NCBI GenBank assembly: GCA_016711405.1
Contig: JADJSZ010000025.1
Location: 1-56,297 of the forward strand
Origin: Candidatus Hadersleviella danica
Lineage (GTDB): Bacteria > Chloroflexota > Anaerolineae > Promineifilales > Promineifilaceae
Direction of reading: 5' to 3'
DNA length: 56,297 bases
In this document: positions 10,320 to 21,386 of the stretch, piece by piece
How the letters are laid out: each line of letters opens with the position of its first letter
Numbering within the stretch: position 1 is the stretch's first letter
Position numbers and translations under genes: made by a program
The notes under the pieces: generated by a model
Database searches by the model: none
What the model was told of the DNA's origin: nothing
The model's input: only the letters and a program-made list of their open reading frames with translations

Positions 10320-10462
10320 GTTTGTAGTGGCGGCTTTAGCCGTTCCCTAACTCAATCGCTCCAAATTCTGGCGGAACCCATTTGTTTTTGGGCAACGGGT
10401 CTTGTTTTCCTCAAAATTCATCTAGGGCGAAGCCTGTAACGGCTGAAGCCGGCACTACAAAC
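10320..10462. mobile_element. MITE-like element, 143 bp
   Basis: Twenty-five-base terminal inverted repeats, differing at only two positions, bound the element: left arm starting GTTTGTAGTGGCGGCTTTAG, right arm ending GCCGGCACTACAAAC. Each arm is itself a small palindrome (AACGGCT/AGCCG). The interior has no reading frame. A degraded relative of one arm lies near 39076-39095. No clear target duplication is seen. The rest of the 10250-10480 gap has no gene. Confidence 0.6.
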
Positions 10463-10481
10463 AACAAAATGCGGCCGTTTC

Positions 10482-12724
10482 TCACTCGTCTCGGCGCACA
10501 AGGGGCAAATAGAGGTGGTTGGTTGGCACAATTGTCTCATCCACAATATGAACGGCCGTCGAACTGCCATTCACATACGTCCACACCCAGCCACTCCCAC
10601 AATTGAGTTCGCCATATGTTTGGGCGTTAAACGAAACAGTGCCCGTCGTCAGCGCCGTCAGGGTGTAGGTGAATGGATTGGTCACGGGTGCGCCGACTGT
10701 ATTGGTAGACGGCACGGTATAGGCCAATGTCGCCCCATCACTGCTCGTTTGCGCCAATTGCAACTCCAAAACGGGGTATTGGCAAGCGGGGTTTACTTGA
10801 AGGCTCACCACCACATCCACCGTTTCGCCCACCAGCACCTCCGTTTGGGAGGGCACAACCGACAGCGTGGCCGAAAAGACGGGGGTGGGGGTGTAAGTGG
10901 CCGTGGGCGATGCGGTCGGGGTGGGGGTTATTACCACCTCTTCCCCGCCCAGCGAAGCCCAGATAACCCCATTTTTAATCACTTGGGCATAGGCGGGCTG
11001 GGCAAGGGAGCGGTCGGCCGTTTCCCCCGGCTGGAGGTACACAATGCGCCCCGTCGTATTGCCACCCGTGTTGTACAGCTTCGTCCAGCCCCACGCATCG
11101 TATTGCCCGTTGTTCGGGTTGGGCGAACCACCCACGAAACGGTCGTTGGCAAAAAGCCTGTTGATTTGATTGTGCCCATCCCCAAAAACCACGCCATCGT
11201 TAAAACGGTTGCCCGTGTACAACTCATCGTTGGCAGGGATGGTGAAATGGTAATAGCCCCGTGTGCCGTCGCCATCTAAATTCGGGTTGGGCAAGCCCAA
11301 AGGGGAGGTGTAATCGGCCGTGCCACTCGGGTCGCCCGGCAAAAGAGTCGCCCCATAGCTGGAGACAAAATGGCCCAAGTTAACATTGAGCAAATGGTTT
11401 TGCTCCCCAGAGTAGACCAGCCATAGCTCGTTGTTCAGTTGCGCTTGCTGGGGCAATTCGCCCCCAAACAACTCGATTAGGGTCTGTTTTTGCCCCAAAT
11501 GGTTGTAGATGGCGTGATGAATGCCCACCAAGCCGCCACCCCCCGCCACATACGCCTCAATCGCCTCTTGCCCCGCTTCCGAAATGGTGTCGTGGCGGAA
11601 ATAGAGCAGAACATCGTAATTTTGCAGGTTGGCAAGGGTCATGTCGGCTCGGGTTATTCGTGCCCACGGCCGCGATATTCAGCCCATCGGTCGGGTCGTT
11701 CAGCAAAGCCACCAAATCGGTGTAGCGGGCTGGCTCTTGGGGCAGGTAATGGGCGGGTTCATCCCCGCCAAAAACCAACACACTCACGGCCGCTGTCCGC
11801 TCGGCGGGGCTGGGGTAGCTGGTCAGCATGTTGTCCAGCGTTTTCGTGGCATACGCCACCGTTTCGACAAACCAATCCCTGCTTGTCAGGAGCATGTCAC
11901 GGCCGTTGCCGCTGTAATGGGGAGCCTTGGGGCCATCCAGCACCACCTTTTCGTTCACCAAATAGGTAATGCCCAAAGTGGCATAGTCGGCCGCCGTCGT
12001 GCCATCCCCCAAATGGTAGCCTGTGGCGTGTTGCCCCGCCAAAACGCTAATGCCCAGCCCATCGTGGCCGCTCCCCGTCGTGCCATCTCGCCGGGCAAAA
12101 GCAACCAGCGGGGCGGCGTGGCATTGCCCCAACACGGGTTTGCCCGTCGCCAACGCTTCGTTGATGAGGTCATTCAGCTTTTCGGCCGCAGATTGCACTT
12201 CAGCGGCCGTGGTCACATGCGTCCCCGGCGCGTCTTGCGGCGAAAGCGCGGCATAACTGCCGTCGTAGCGGTAGGCAATCGCCCCACGGCCGCCGGGGAT
12301 AACCAGCGCGTCGTATTGGCTCAGGTCGGCAATGTCTTGGATGCGGCCGTCGAGCGGAATTGTGGCGACGGCCGTCCAACTGTTCATCCCACGCCACGCC
12401 AAAGTTGGTGGCAAACAGCCCCGCAAACTGCCCCCAATCGGTCTGGAGCGAGCCATCCACAGGGCCGCCGTAGGTGTACGCCTCCCCCATCCCACTACTG
12501 ACCACGTCAACGTCGTAACCCAACGCCTGCAACGCCTCGTAGGTCACTTTGTATTCGCTCCACCACACATCGTTGTAGGCCACGAAGAGCAGGATGCGGC
12601 CGTGGTTGCTGGCCGTTGTCGTTGAGGTGGTGGCAGGGGAGGCCAGCAGGGTAAACGCACTCAGCCAAACCACGGCCAAGGCCAACACACTCAGCCAGAA
12701 GGGGTTGTTTTTGGGGTTCATCAT
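10482..12724 (-). CDS. Secreted fusion: DJ-1/PfpI-like + ThuA-like + Ig-like domain
   Basis: About 745 residues in three frames joined near 12375 and 11655. An N-terminal signal sequence (SVLALAVVWLSAFTLLASPA) is followed by a DJ-1/PfpI-type domain with YDALVIPGGRGA and the nucleophile elbow GKPVLGQCHAAP (Cys in GQCHA). A ThuA-like domain follows (LQNYDVLLYFRHD, GGGLVGIHHAIYNH, GRIVYLQPGE); ThuA folds are also class-I glutamine-amidotransferase-like. Then come a Thr/Pro linker (TPTPTASPTATYTPTPV) and a beta domain with SQTEVLVGETVDVVVSL. The C-terminus is NHLYLPLVRRDE. ATGs at 12724 and 12721 follow AGGAGAACCAG. Two related hydrolase folds in one exported chain suggest carbohydrate or peptide processing outside the cell, but this is inference. 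Confidence 0.68.
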
Positions 12725-12739
12725 CTGGTTCTCCTAGAC

Positions 12740-12773
12740 AGACCTGCGCAGGTCTTGAAGACCTGCGAGGTCT
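12740..12773. repeat. REP-like palindrome, copy 2
   Basis: AGACCTGCGCAGGTCT, TGA, AGACCTGCGAGGTCT. The core GCAGGTCTTGAAGACCTGC matches the copy at 9442-9460 except for the central base. It lies between the fibronectin-type protein gene and the DJ-1/ThuA gene. Confidence 0.7.
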
Positions 12774-12782
12774 TTTGACAGC

Positions 12783-15700
12783 TTACTCCACGTCAAACTG
12801 CATCACGACATCAAAATCTTGGGCGAGGTAGTCATACGTCCACGCTTGGGTCACGCCGCCACTCCAGCACCATTTGTCGTTCCACCAGCGGCCTTCCCAC
12901 GATGTCCATGTCTCGGGTTCGCAGGAGCCGATGCCAGCGGCCAGCCATGCCTCGGCCGTGATTTGCAACACCTCAGGCGTGGCCTCATAAGTAAAGGTCA
13001 GGTCGCCACGGGCACTAAACACCTTCAGGTAGTTCATGTGCACAAACGTGCCCAAAATCGCCCCGAAATACTGGTCGTCTCCCCCTTGCTGTGACCAGTA
13101 CCAGCCGCCATAGCGCACGCCGCCATTGATGGTGTACACCTTGGCCACCCCCGTATCACCTTGGGTGGTATCCCCATAGAGCCGGATATAGGCCCCTTTG
13201 AGCAAGGTTGCCGCTTCATTCTCGCCCGGCGCGGCCGGCACAAGGTGCAAATGTTCCAGCACATCGGGGAAGTGGTTGTTCAGCACAGGGCTACTCGGGT
13301 CTATCGTGCCTGCCAAAATCTGGCCGCCAAACGCACCCGCCTTGAAGGGCACAAAGTTCCACGACGCTTCCAAGTTCAGGCCAATATAGCGCAGAACCGT
13401 GCCGCCAAACCCAAACCAACCGCACCCGTTAGCTCGTTCAGGCTAATGCTCCACATTTCAAGGTCATGGACGAGGTTAATATCTTTGTGCAAGCCTAGGC
13501 CAGCTTCGATGGCTTGGGTGTTGGGGTTATACAAACCCGTTAGGTCAAGCGACAAATCGTTGCGGACGAGGCTACTGCCAATGTCTACCCCTTCGAGGAT
13601 GTAATCCCCGTAGCGGCTAATCATAAAGCTAACCATGTCGCCCGTGAGGATGGGGTGTGGTTCATCTTCGTATTGGACTTCGATGGCGGCGACGATGTGG
13701 AACATCTCCAACTGCATCCCAAGGCCAAGCCCATCTACTTCGATATGGCCGCGCATTTTGTGCAAATCGACACCAATTTCGCCCACTGCCCCAATCGTGC
13801 CGCGAATCACATCCACCACATAGTCGTCGTTGGTGGGCAATGATTGGTTGGGTTGGCGGTCGTATTCGTTAAGCACGGCCGTCGTCATCCGAAAATCAGG
13901 GTTCGCAAACTCATCAAAAGTGGGCCAAACCATTTGTGCCACCGCTTGGTATTCATCCACAATGAGCGGGGGATTCATGTTGAGCTTGCCTGCCCACAAG
14001 TTAGTCAACACTTCGCCGGGGTAAGCGGGGTTCGCCCCGCCTATTGCTTCGGCCATCGCCCGGAAAGCGGCCGTGCCCGCGCTCTGCCCGATGAAGAAGT
14101 GGACATGCTCAGGTTCCATAACCACCGTCGCATCAAAGTGGATGACTTTGGCACTGTCGGGCAAAGAGAGCAAATCAATGGCCACTTGGGGCACAAATTG
14201 GTATTCGCGCCAGCCGAGGAGCAGGCCGTGCCCTTCTAATTCACTCGAGGCATAGACCAAGTTCTCGTACTCATGGACGACTTGGACAATGGCCAAATCA
14301 ACCCAGACCCGCGCCCCTTTCAGTTGTTCATCAAAGCCCACATAGTCGTTGTGCAACTGCATTTGGATGTGCGGATAATCGCCCGGTGCGCCTGTTTCGC
14401 GCACCAACAGGCCAAAGTAGGGGGCGGAAATCGCGCCGTGCAGTTCGACAAAGCCCATTTGGTTCCAATCGGTGATGTTGGGTGGGGTAGCGGCCGTGGC
14501 GTTCGCATCCCAGTCGGCCGCTTCCCCTTGGTTGCTCAGGCGCAAACCCGTTAGCAACAGCGGGAAGCCATCCAATTCAAAGTCCGGCCGATTCTCGTCC
14601 AAAATGACATCTCCATACGGCTGGCCATCGGGGCGGAAGGCCACCTGCACCCCAAGGAGCGTGGGGGCGGGTTGGTTGGGCAGAGAAACATGCGGCAGTT
14701 CCAGTGCCCCAATCGTCCGCAACACCCGTGTCCAGCCGGGCAGGGGCAACGCGCCTTCATCGGCAAAAACGGCGTGGTTGAAGTTGACGTTGACATCCCA
14801 ATAGGCGATGTTCTCGAACCCATTGAGCAGTTCGCCGCCTCCAATACAGCCATCCAGCCCAAACCACATGGAGATGAAGCGCAGGTTGAGGTCGGCCGGG
14901 AAGGGCAGATCCACATCGCCCGTAATGTGGCTGGCGTAGATGTAGTTGTCCAAGAAGGAAAGGTCGAAATTGTCAATGAGTGCCTCGTAGCCATGAATGT
15001 TGGCCACAAATGGCGTTTCAATTTGGGCTTGGAAGCGGTCACTGACCCCGCCGTGGCGGATGTAGCTATCTACAGTGGCGGGCATGTTGGCCAACCCCGT
15101 GGGGCAGGTCTTCCAAAACAGGCCGTGCTCTTCACGGCGAATGTTTAAGCCCGGCTCAAGCGTGGCGGGGTTTTCCAGCCCGAGTTCGATTTGGTCGCCG
15201 GGGCGGGTGGCCCACAGGGCGGAGGTGGCGATTTCGTCAATGGTTTGCCCCGGCCGTTGGTTGCTGGTCACAGCGCCAAGGTAAAGCTCACTGTGGAGCA
15301 GGCCCGTGACAAAACCGTTGGGCAGGAGCCATTCCACGGCCGCTGTCTCGGGCGTAACCGTGGCATACAACCCGCCCCGCTCATCCACAATTAGGTCGCT
15401 GAAATTCACCTTCACTTGGGGTTGGGTGGCGGGGGCAAAGCTGGGGATGTACTCAAAAACGGCCGTGCCCGCACCCAACGAGCCTGTCGAAATATGGCTA
15501 TCGGCCAGCACCAAGCTCTTGGTGTCGTTCAGCTCAAGGCTAAAGCCAAAGGGATAGCTGGCCACGTAGCTCATGGGGGCGTTGCTGAGGAAGATACCCG
15601 CCAAACCCGTGGCGTTAATTTGGGTGCTGACTATGCCTGTGTAACGGCCGCGCAAGAAGCCATCGTTGCTGTCGCCTGCGTTGAGGTTGCTGGCGGGCGG

Positions 15701-18700
15701 GCGGGGGTTGCCGGCCGCGTAGACGGGGTTGTACCGCTCGTCGTAATCCATGCAACTGCCCGCCATTTCTACCCCAGCGGGGCTGGCACTCAAGATGCCC
15801 GTCGGTACAACAATGGTGGGCATTGTCTCGAGGCTAAAGGCCACGATGGGGTCTTCGCCAGCGGCACAGCCGTGGTTGGCGATGTTGTCCAGATTGGTTT
15901 GGAAGCTAAAGTCGAGATTGGCGTTGATGCGCAAATCGAGGCCAGCGAGGTTGAGCGAATCGAGTTGTTCGCCGTTCTCGTCTACCACGCGCAAGCTGTT
16001 GGGCATGAGCAAGCGCACTTTGCCCGTGCCTTCGTTGAAGGAGGCGAAGAACGGCCGTGCCGTAATCTCGGCCACTTCGTAAGCCAGCCCCACCTCGGGT
16101 GTCACCACGATTGGCTCGCCCGTGTTGGCGATGATGTTGGTGTGGATTTGGCCTGTGCAAACGCGGTTTTGGGCATCGGCCACGGTGATGTTGCTAAACA
16201 TAGTGGGCACAAAGACGGCAACGCCGTTATTGACCACGCGCAAATCGCCAAAGCCGCTGATGTTGTTGCCCACCCACGGGTTAAGGACGAGGTTGTGCAA
16301 CTCAAAGCCATCGCCGAGTAAGAGGGGTTGGGTAAAGTCGTTGCCAATGGGGTTAATGGGGGTGCAGTTGGGGATGAAGAGCGGCGCACCGGGGTTGTAA
16401 AGCGTGCTTTGCACCAAGCCATCGTTGCCCACCACGGGGATGTAACCACCTGTTTGGATGTCGCCACTGTCGTCGAACTGGGCGGGGATGGTGTAGCCGA
16501 TGGGTTCGCCAGTACGGCCGTCAAATTCCATGATGGCGTAGAAATAGCGGCCGTGCTGGGCACTGGCATCCACATAGGTGGGGGCACAGGTGGAGATGGA
16601 AATGATGGGGGTCACTTGCGTGTACCCTTCATCGAGGGCGGTACTGCGGAAGACGGCGTAGTGGAATTGGCCATCTACGGGCGACCCGACAGGGCAGGAG
16701 TTCCACGTGAGGGTGGTGCCACCGCCATTGCCGCTCCAACTGATGTTGGTCAGGTCAAAGCGCACGAGCGGCCGACGGCCGTTGTTGAGGGCGTTGTAAA
16801 AGCGGGGTTCCGAGGGCAACTCAGCCAGCCCAAATTTGAGAACGGCCGTGATGGTGTATTGGTACAGCTCGCCCGCAAACACCTGTGTATCGTTGTAGGT
16901 GCGCACGGCGGGGCCAATGCCGTTAATCGTTTCGGTCACGTTGCCCGTGCTGGCGATGCGTACCCGCTCGAGGGAGAAGGAAGCGATGAGCGGCGAAGCG
17001 GGCATTTCCCACTTCACAGCGGCCGTGGCCTCGCCCGTCTCGGCCAGCGCAATGGTGGTGATGCTGGTGATGACAGGCGTGGGCAACTCAGGGGTTTGTT
17101 CGCTCGTCCATTCGTCAATCACGGCTGGGGCAGATGGCTCGGAGATGTTGCCCATCTCGTCTACCGCCCGCACCGTGCAAGCGACGTTCGTCCAGCGGGA
17201 AGGGTGGCTCGTATAAATCGGTGACGGCGAAGGCGGGCATGTCGCCGTTTTCGGCCGCGCGTTCCACCAGATAGATTTCGTCGCTATCGGGCGAGAAGGT
17301 GCAACCGACCAAATAGCGGGTCACATCGTCTTCATCGCCATCAGCCACAAGGCAGAAGGGCGGGTTGGGGGCGCTGGGGGTTGCCCCACAGGGGAACGAA
17401 CTGAGCAGGGGCGGCCCCGGCGGGGTGATGTCGTGCAGGGTGGCGTGGACGGGCATGGTGTACATGCTCCGGTTGCCCGATTCATCCACCGCTTGCAGGC
17501 GATACCAGCGGGCTTGTTCTAAGTCGGGGTCGTTGTCTATCCATTGGAAGGTGTTTGTGCCGACGGTGGCCACTTCCAGCCAGCAGAGCGCTTCGTCGCC
17601 ACATTCGGCCGTGGGGATGTCGTTGTGGAAGTTCAGGGTGCGCTCGATGCGGAAGCCCGCGAGGTCGGCGGGTGGGTCGGGCATTTCCCACGAGAGGGTA
17701 ACGGCCGTGTGGCTGGCGTTGACCACCGCTTGCGGGTTTTGGGGTGGCAGGGGTGGCAAGAAGTCGTAGGTGGTGACGGGCACGGCCGCGCTAAATTGGG
17801 CCGTCTGCTCAGGCCACTCGCGCACCTGCGCCAGCGCATCACGCGGGGCGACGCGGTAGAGGTAGTCGCCGTGTTCGGCCGTTTGGTCGGCGTAAAAATG
17901 TTCGATGAGTTGGTAATCGTTCTCGGCGGCCGTTTCTAGCACCATGTCCGAACCAGCTACATCGGGAGCCGAAGCGGGCAGGGGTTGCACCGAAATTTCC
18001 CCGTTCACTTGGGTGAGCGGTTCGCTGTTGTCGGCCGGGGCGCGGTAAATGTCGTAGCCAATCGTCCATGCTGATGGGAAGCTGGTGGCGGCTGGATTGC
18101 CCACATCCCATTTGAGATAGGCGGTATGGTGGAAGCGACGGTCGGCTTGCACCCGCCCCCAATCGTCCGCTTTGGCGTGGGTCAGGTCGTTGGCCGACTC
18201 GGGGTCAAGTTGTAATGCTTGCACGTTTTGGGGCGCAGGCAAGGGGGTGATTTGCCCCGCGACGAGTTTTACTTCGCCGAGGGTGTGGTCATCGGCCGTG
18301 CGCACGACGCGATACTCATAGGTTGTGCCCGCCACAAAATCGGTGTCCAAATAGCCCCAGCCGTTGATTAGGGCGACGGGGTAGTATTCGTTGGTCAGCT
18401 TTTGGGCGATGAGTTTGTTTTCGTCCAACAGGCCGTACAAACTGGCCATGTCGGTGATAGCTTCCTCGGCGTAGATGTCGAGCAACTCATCGTACAGGTC
18501 GGGCCAACGGGGGTCGGTGGTGTTGAGGGCGAGGATGGCGGCGGCCGAGTTTGTCTCACGGCCGACAGTCGCCAAAAGCTGGTACGCGCCCCCATTGGTG
18601 CGGCGATACACCTCGTAATTGGTGTCGCACTCGCTGGAGCAGAACCAGCGGATGAGGGTGCGGTCTGTGCCCGTGGCGTAGCCGACGGTGGGTGCGTCTA

Positions 18701-18866
18701 GCTCTTCGGGGATGCTGACAATGGGCAGAAAGAGGGTATGGGGAGCCAGCAGGGGTTTGGCGGCCAACGGCCGTGAGGCGAGGCTGACCGTGAGAATCAG
18801 GAGGAGCAGAAACGCCACGTTTAGCGGGGCGAAGCTCGGGGGTGAAAATTGGTTGCGGTTCATCAT
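12783..18866 (-). CDS. Giant secreted fibronectin-type-III protein (about 2000 residues)
   Basis: ATG at 18866 or 18863 follows AAGGAAAA and begins a signal peptide (APLNVAFLLLLILTVSLA). LFLPIVSIPEE follows directly, a cousin of the tails of its neighbours. The first 700 residues hold several fibronectin type III-like domains (TDRTLIRWFCSSECDTNYEV; SHTAVTLSWEMPDPPADLAG; TATVKWEMPASPLIASF-type strands) with YRVxAxD-like G strands. The remaining 1300 residues are beta-rich, with no family I can name. Repeated themes there are VDLxxxRGHIEVDGLGLG-like strands and several EL(H/P)xVxLP segments. The protein ends AQDFDVVMQFDVE. Frameshifts near 17185 and 13400 split it. It probably serves in surface structure, adhesion or filament sheath; the location is supported only by the signal peptide. 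Confidence 0.65.
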
Positions 18867-18989
18867 ATTTTCCTTGCTAAAAAGAGCTGGATAGATGGCA
18901 CAGGGGTTTCCTCGTCCCCCGTGCCGTTGTCCTTTCCTGTTCCTAACCTGACGGGTATGACTTGCGAATAACTTGCACAATTTCAAGTG

Positions 18990-19125
18990 AGTTGAAGGTT
19001 CTTTTAAGCCAAAATCAAGACTTATTGCAAAAAGGCAAAAGAACAAAAAAGCAAAGTTACTCGAGAAAATTTCATTCGCAAAAATATCTTTGCCCTATTG
19101 CTCTTTTGCCCTTTTGCTTTAAAAA
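18990..19125. repeat. Long imperfect inverted repeat built on GCAAAAG units
   Basis: GGCAAAA-type units repeat at 19027-19056. Their reverse complement (TTTGCCC, TTTTGCC) fills 19090-19120. It lies in the 320-base gap between the giant protein gene and the globin gene, which otherwise shows no gene. The region is AT-rich compared with its surroundings. Confidence 0.6.
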
Positions 19126-19189
19126 TTTGTTTCCAATCAGCGAAATGTTCAACTTGAATAATCGTTATTCCTTAGCGAGGCATGGCTGA

Positions 19190-19612
19190 TTACATGGCCA
19201 CGGCCGTTTCCCGAGCCGCTTCTTGCATGGTGGTGGCCAGTGCGGTGTAGACGGCCGTCCACGCTTCCTCGACTTCGGCCGTGAATTGGCCACCCAGCCC
19301 TTGGCCGAGCGTCCACAACAAGGCCGCGCCGACAGTGCCGTAATGGCTCTCTTGCACGCCGTAGCCGACATGGCGACGGCCGAGTTGTTGCACGGCGGGG
19401 ATGATTGTTTCGGGCTTGTTCAGCCCTGCCACGGCAAAGGCGAGGGTGGTCATCAGCTTTTGCTTTTGGGTGCTTAAATCGGTGGGGAAGAGCGGCCGTA
19501 GCGAGCCATCTAGCTCAAACAGCCGTTCGTAGAACAGGGTGGCCGCCACATCGCTGATAGGCTTAACTTGCTCGAAGGTTTCTTGGACGAGTTGGATTTG
19601 GATATTGTTCAT
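19190..19612 (-). CDS. Single-domain bacterial globin
   Basis: 140 residues, all globin, with no reductase domain. Haem binds O2 or NO; roles in the family are oxygen delivery or nitric-oxide protection. The E helix carries the KQKLMTTLAFAVAGL stretch (about 50-64), a Gln at or near the distal position is plausible, and the proximal His (F8) is in QLGRRHVGYGV (about 76-86). The G-helix start ESHYGTVGAALLWTL (about 88-102) closely matches the Vitreoscilla-haemoglobin/flavohaemoglobin type rather than truncated globins. It starts at 19612 after AGGAGAAACC. Nothing near it suggests a nitrogen-oxide regulon. Confidence 0.88.
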   Translation of the reverse strand: MNNIQIQLVQETFEQVKPISDVAATLFYERLFELDGSLRPLFPTDLSTQKQKLMTTLAFAVAGLNKPETIIPAVQQLGRRHVGYGVQESHYGTVGAALLWTLGQGLGGQFTAEVEEAWTAVYTALATTMQEAARETAVAM

Positions 19613-19620
19613 GGTTTCTC

Positions 19621-19700
19621 CTAGTGGTTAGTGGTTAGTGGTTAGTGGTTAGTGGCTAGTGAGGTGCGTAACTGATTACTGATTACTGAACACTGATTAC
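19621..19700. repeat. Arrays of GGTTAGT and GATTACT heptamers
   Basis: GGTTAGT repeats five times at 19623-19660. GATTACT and related units (TGATTACTGATTACTGAACA) fill 19671-19700. They separate the globin gene start from the end of the membrane-protein gene. Confidence 0.75.
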
Positions 19701-19702
19701 TC

Positions 19703-20170
19703 TCAGTTGCGGACGGCGTTGTAGAAGCCAATGACGGCGCCGATGATGCCGAAGACGAGGGAACCTGCGCTGTCTTGGCGGGCGACTTCGACAAAGATTT
19801 CGGCCACGCCGTAGATGGCTTCGCTGGCTGTTGCCCCTTCTTCGGCGATGATGACGAGGACGTAGAAGATGTAATCGCCAAGGAGGACGGTAGCGGCCGA
19901 GAGTAAGACGACGGGAAAGAAGAGCAACAAGGCTAAGAAGAAGCCGATGCGCTCGAAGGGGTAGGTGACGGCGAACGAAACGGCGAAGCCGATGACGATG
20001 GCGGCGACCATGTAGACGCTGTTGGTGTAGAAGGCCAGTGCCCCCCACGCGGCGGCACTCAACAGCATGGTCAGGGGGATGATGAGGAGGCTGGTGAGGA
20101 AACGGCCGATAAAGCCCCTGCCCGCGCTCGGCGCAATCGGTTCGGCAAAGGTGGTGATGTTTTCAGACAT
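19703..20170 (-). CDS. Small integral membrane protein of unknown function
   Basis: 155 residues from ATG at 20170, preceded by AAGGAGAAAAATC. After a short polar N-terminus come four hydrophobic segments: FLTSLLIIPLTMLLSAAAWG, VYMVAAIVIGFAVSFAV, GFFLALLLFFPVVLLSAATV and a last weaker one around LVFGIIGAVIGFYN. The stretch EEGATASEAIYGVAEIFVEV between segments 3 and 4 is likely amphipathic. No family recognised. Neighbours (globin downstream, methyltransferase upstream) give no clear hint. Confidence 0.65.
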   Translation of the reverse strand: MSENITTFAEPIAPSAGRGFIGRFLTSLLIIPLTMLLSAAAWGALAFYTNSVYMVAAIVIGFAVSFAVTYPFERIGFFLALLLFFPVVLLSAATVLLGDYIFYVLVIIAEEGATASEAIYGVAEIFVEVARQDSAGSLVFGIIGAVIGFYNAVRN

Positions 20171-20258
20171 GATTTTTCTCCTTAAAAAAAGATGGGTTGG
20201 GAACCTCGCAGGGTCGCCAAGGGGGGGGGGGAGAGTGCGTGGTCTGCGGTTTCTCTGA

Positions 20259-21011
20259 TTACTTGGTCGCTTCGATATAAAAACGGTGGCTGTGAGCGGT
20301 GAATGACCCGCTGTTTTGGATGTGCCCATGCAACGCCCACAGTTGTTGGCCGTGGGTTTCCACCTCAAACCCATCCACCTGCCACGGGATGGCCTTGAGG
20401 TAGTAGACAACTGCCCCAATGTCGTTAAAGGTGGTCAGCGGGAACTCTTCGCGTTGGGTGGCAAGATGGAAGCCAGCTTGGGCGAGGCCGTGAACGGCCG
20501 TGGCCAAATCCCACGTCCCATAGCTCAACTGCACCTTGTCTTGGAGCCATTCGTTCAGTCCGATGTTGTCACGGCCGCCCACTTGTTGGGTGATAAAACG
20601 ACCGTTCGGTTTCAGCACGCGATACACCTCGTACGGGTCAAACGACTCGTGCCGATTGATAACCAAGTCGAACATCTCATCGGCAAAGGGGAGTTGGTCG
20701 CCATCGGGTAAGGGGGACACCTCTACCCCGAGTGGGGCAAGGGTGGCGCGGGCAAGGGGCAGATTGGGTTCATACCCTTCGGTGGCGCAGGTGAGGCGCG
20801 GCCGTTGGGGGAGACTGGCCAAGAATTCGCCGCCGCCCGTGCCCATATCCAGCAAGGCAGTGGCTTCGGCAACGGCGGCCATCACTTCTTGGCGATAGCT
20901 CCATGTGGGGTTGTCTTCGCGCCACCGCCCCGCAAGGTGGCTGAAATCCCAGCCTGTAAATTCGTGGGCAAGGGCATCTTGGATGAGTTGGTCAAAATCA
21001 GTGGTGTTCAT
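20259..21011 (-). CDS. Class I SAM-dependent methyltransferase
   Basis: 250 residues with a Rossmann-type methyltransferase domain: motif I LLDMGTGGGEFLASL (about 53-67), an acidic end of strand 2 in CATEGYEPNLPLAR (about 75-88) and motif IV-like FADEMFDLVINRHESFD (about 105-121). The later motif YRVLKPNGRFITQQVGG (about 125-141) is typical of UbiE/Methyltransf_11-type enzymes. The C-terminal FYIEATK strand completes the fold. Substrate not predictable. A 10-G run lies just downstream at 20221-20230. Confidence 0.82.
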   Translation of the reverse strand: MNTTDFDQLIQDALAHEFTGWDFSHLAGRWREDNPTWSYRQEVMAAVAEATALLDMGTGGGEFLASLPQRPRLTCATEGYEPNLPLARATLAPLGVEVSPLPDGDQLPFADEMFDLVINRHESFDPYEVYRVLKPNGRFITQQVGGRDNIGLNEWLQDKVQLSYGTWDLATAVHGLAQAGFHLATQREEFPLTTFNDIGAVVYYLKAIPWQVDGFEVETHGQQLWALHGHIQNSGSFTAHSHRFYIEATK

Positions 21012-21041
21012 CGCTTTATGATTTAGAAGGAAGGGTGTGGA

Positions 21042-21221
21042 TTATTTCTGCGGCCAATCCCCCTGCAACGTGGCAAAGAGGAGTTCGGCCGTGGCAAATT
21101 TGCGTATTTCCCCTGTCACGACATGGGTTAGGGAACCCCGCCACGGGGCGGCCTCGCTCTCGCGCCACAGGCGAATGAGGTAGGAACGGTAGTTGGGGTT
21201 GGGGGGGGTGTCTTCCAACAT
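21042..21221 (-). CDS. Small conserved protein (59 residues)
   Basis: ATG at 21221 gives MLEDTPPNPNYRSYLIRLWR, then WRGSLTHVVTGEIRKFATAE and LLFATLQGDWPQK. The pattern is one domain: a strand YLIRLWRE, a strand WRGSLxxVxTGExRxFA and a helix. This resembles small, single-domain proteins seen often in filamentous Chloroflexota, by recollection. The upstream in-frame ATG at 21305 would translate intergenic GGATTGC/GGAATGC heptamers (21222-21262) and is unlikely. Function unknown. Confidence 0.6.
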   Translation of the reverse strand: MLEDTPPNPNYRSYLIRLWRESEAAPWRGSLTHVVTGEIRKFATAELLFATLQGDWPQK

Positions 21222-21262
21222 GGGATTGCGGAATGCGGAATGGGGATTGCGGATTGAATGAG
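21222..21262. repeat. GGATTGCGGAATGC direct repeats
   Basis: Heptameric GGATTGC/GGAATGC units lie directly before the ATG of the 59-residue protein on the minus strand. The same units recur at 52014-52065 beside the MATE gene. Confidence 0.65.
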
Positions 21263-21386
21263 GTGTTGGTGGGGGACAAATCATTTGCCAATGACTAACT
21301 CCCACACTTTAATCGTCTATCGGGACAAGAACGTGACAAGGTTGTCACAGAAACGTCAAAAGGGTTTGTGACTATTCAGGTGGGAG

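Noticed and set aside
19200..20170. Globin and membrane protein as a nitrosative-stress operon
   Set aside because: A heptamer array separates them and no NsrR/NorR-like site or partner gene is seen.
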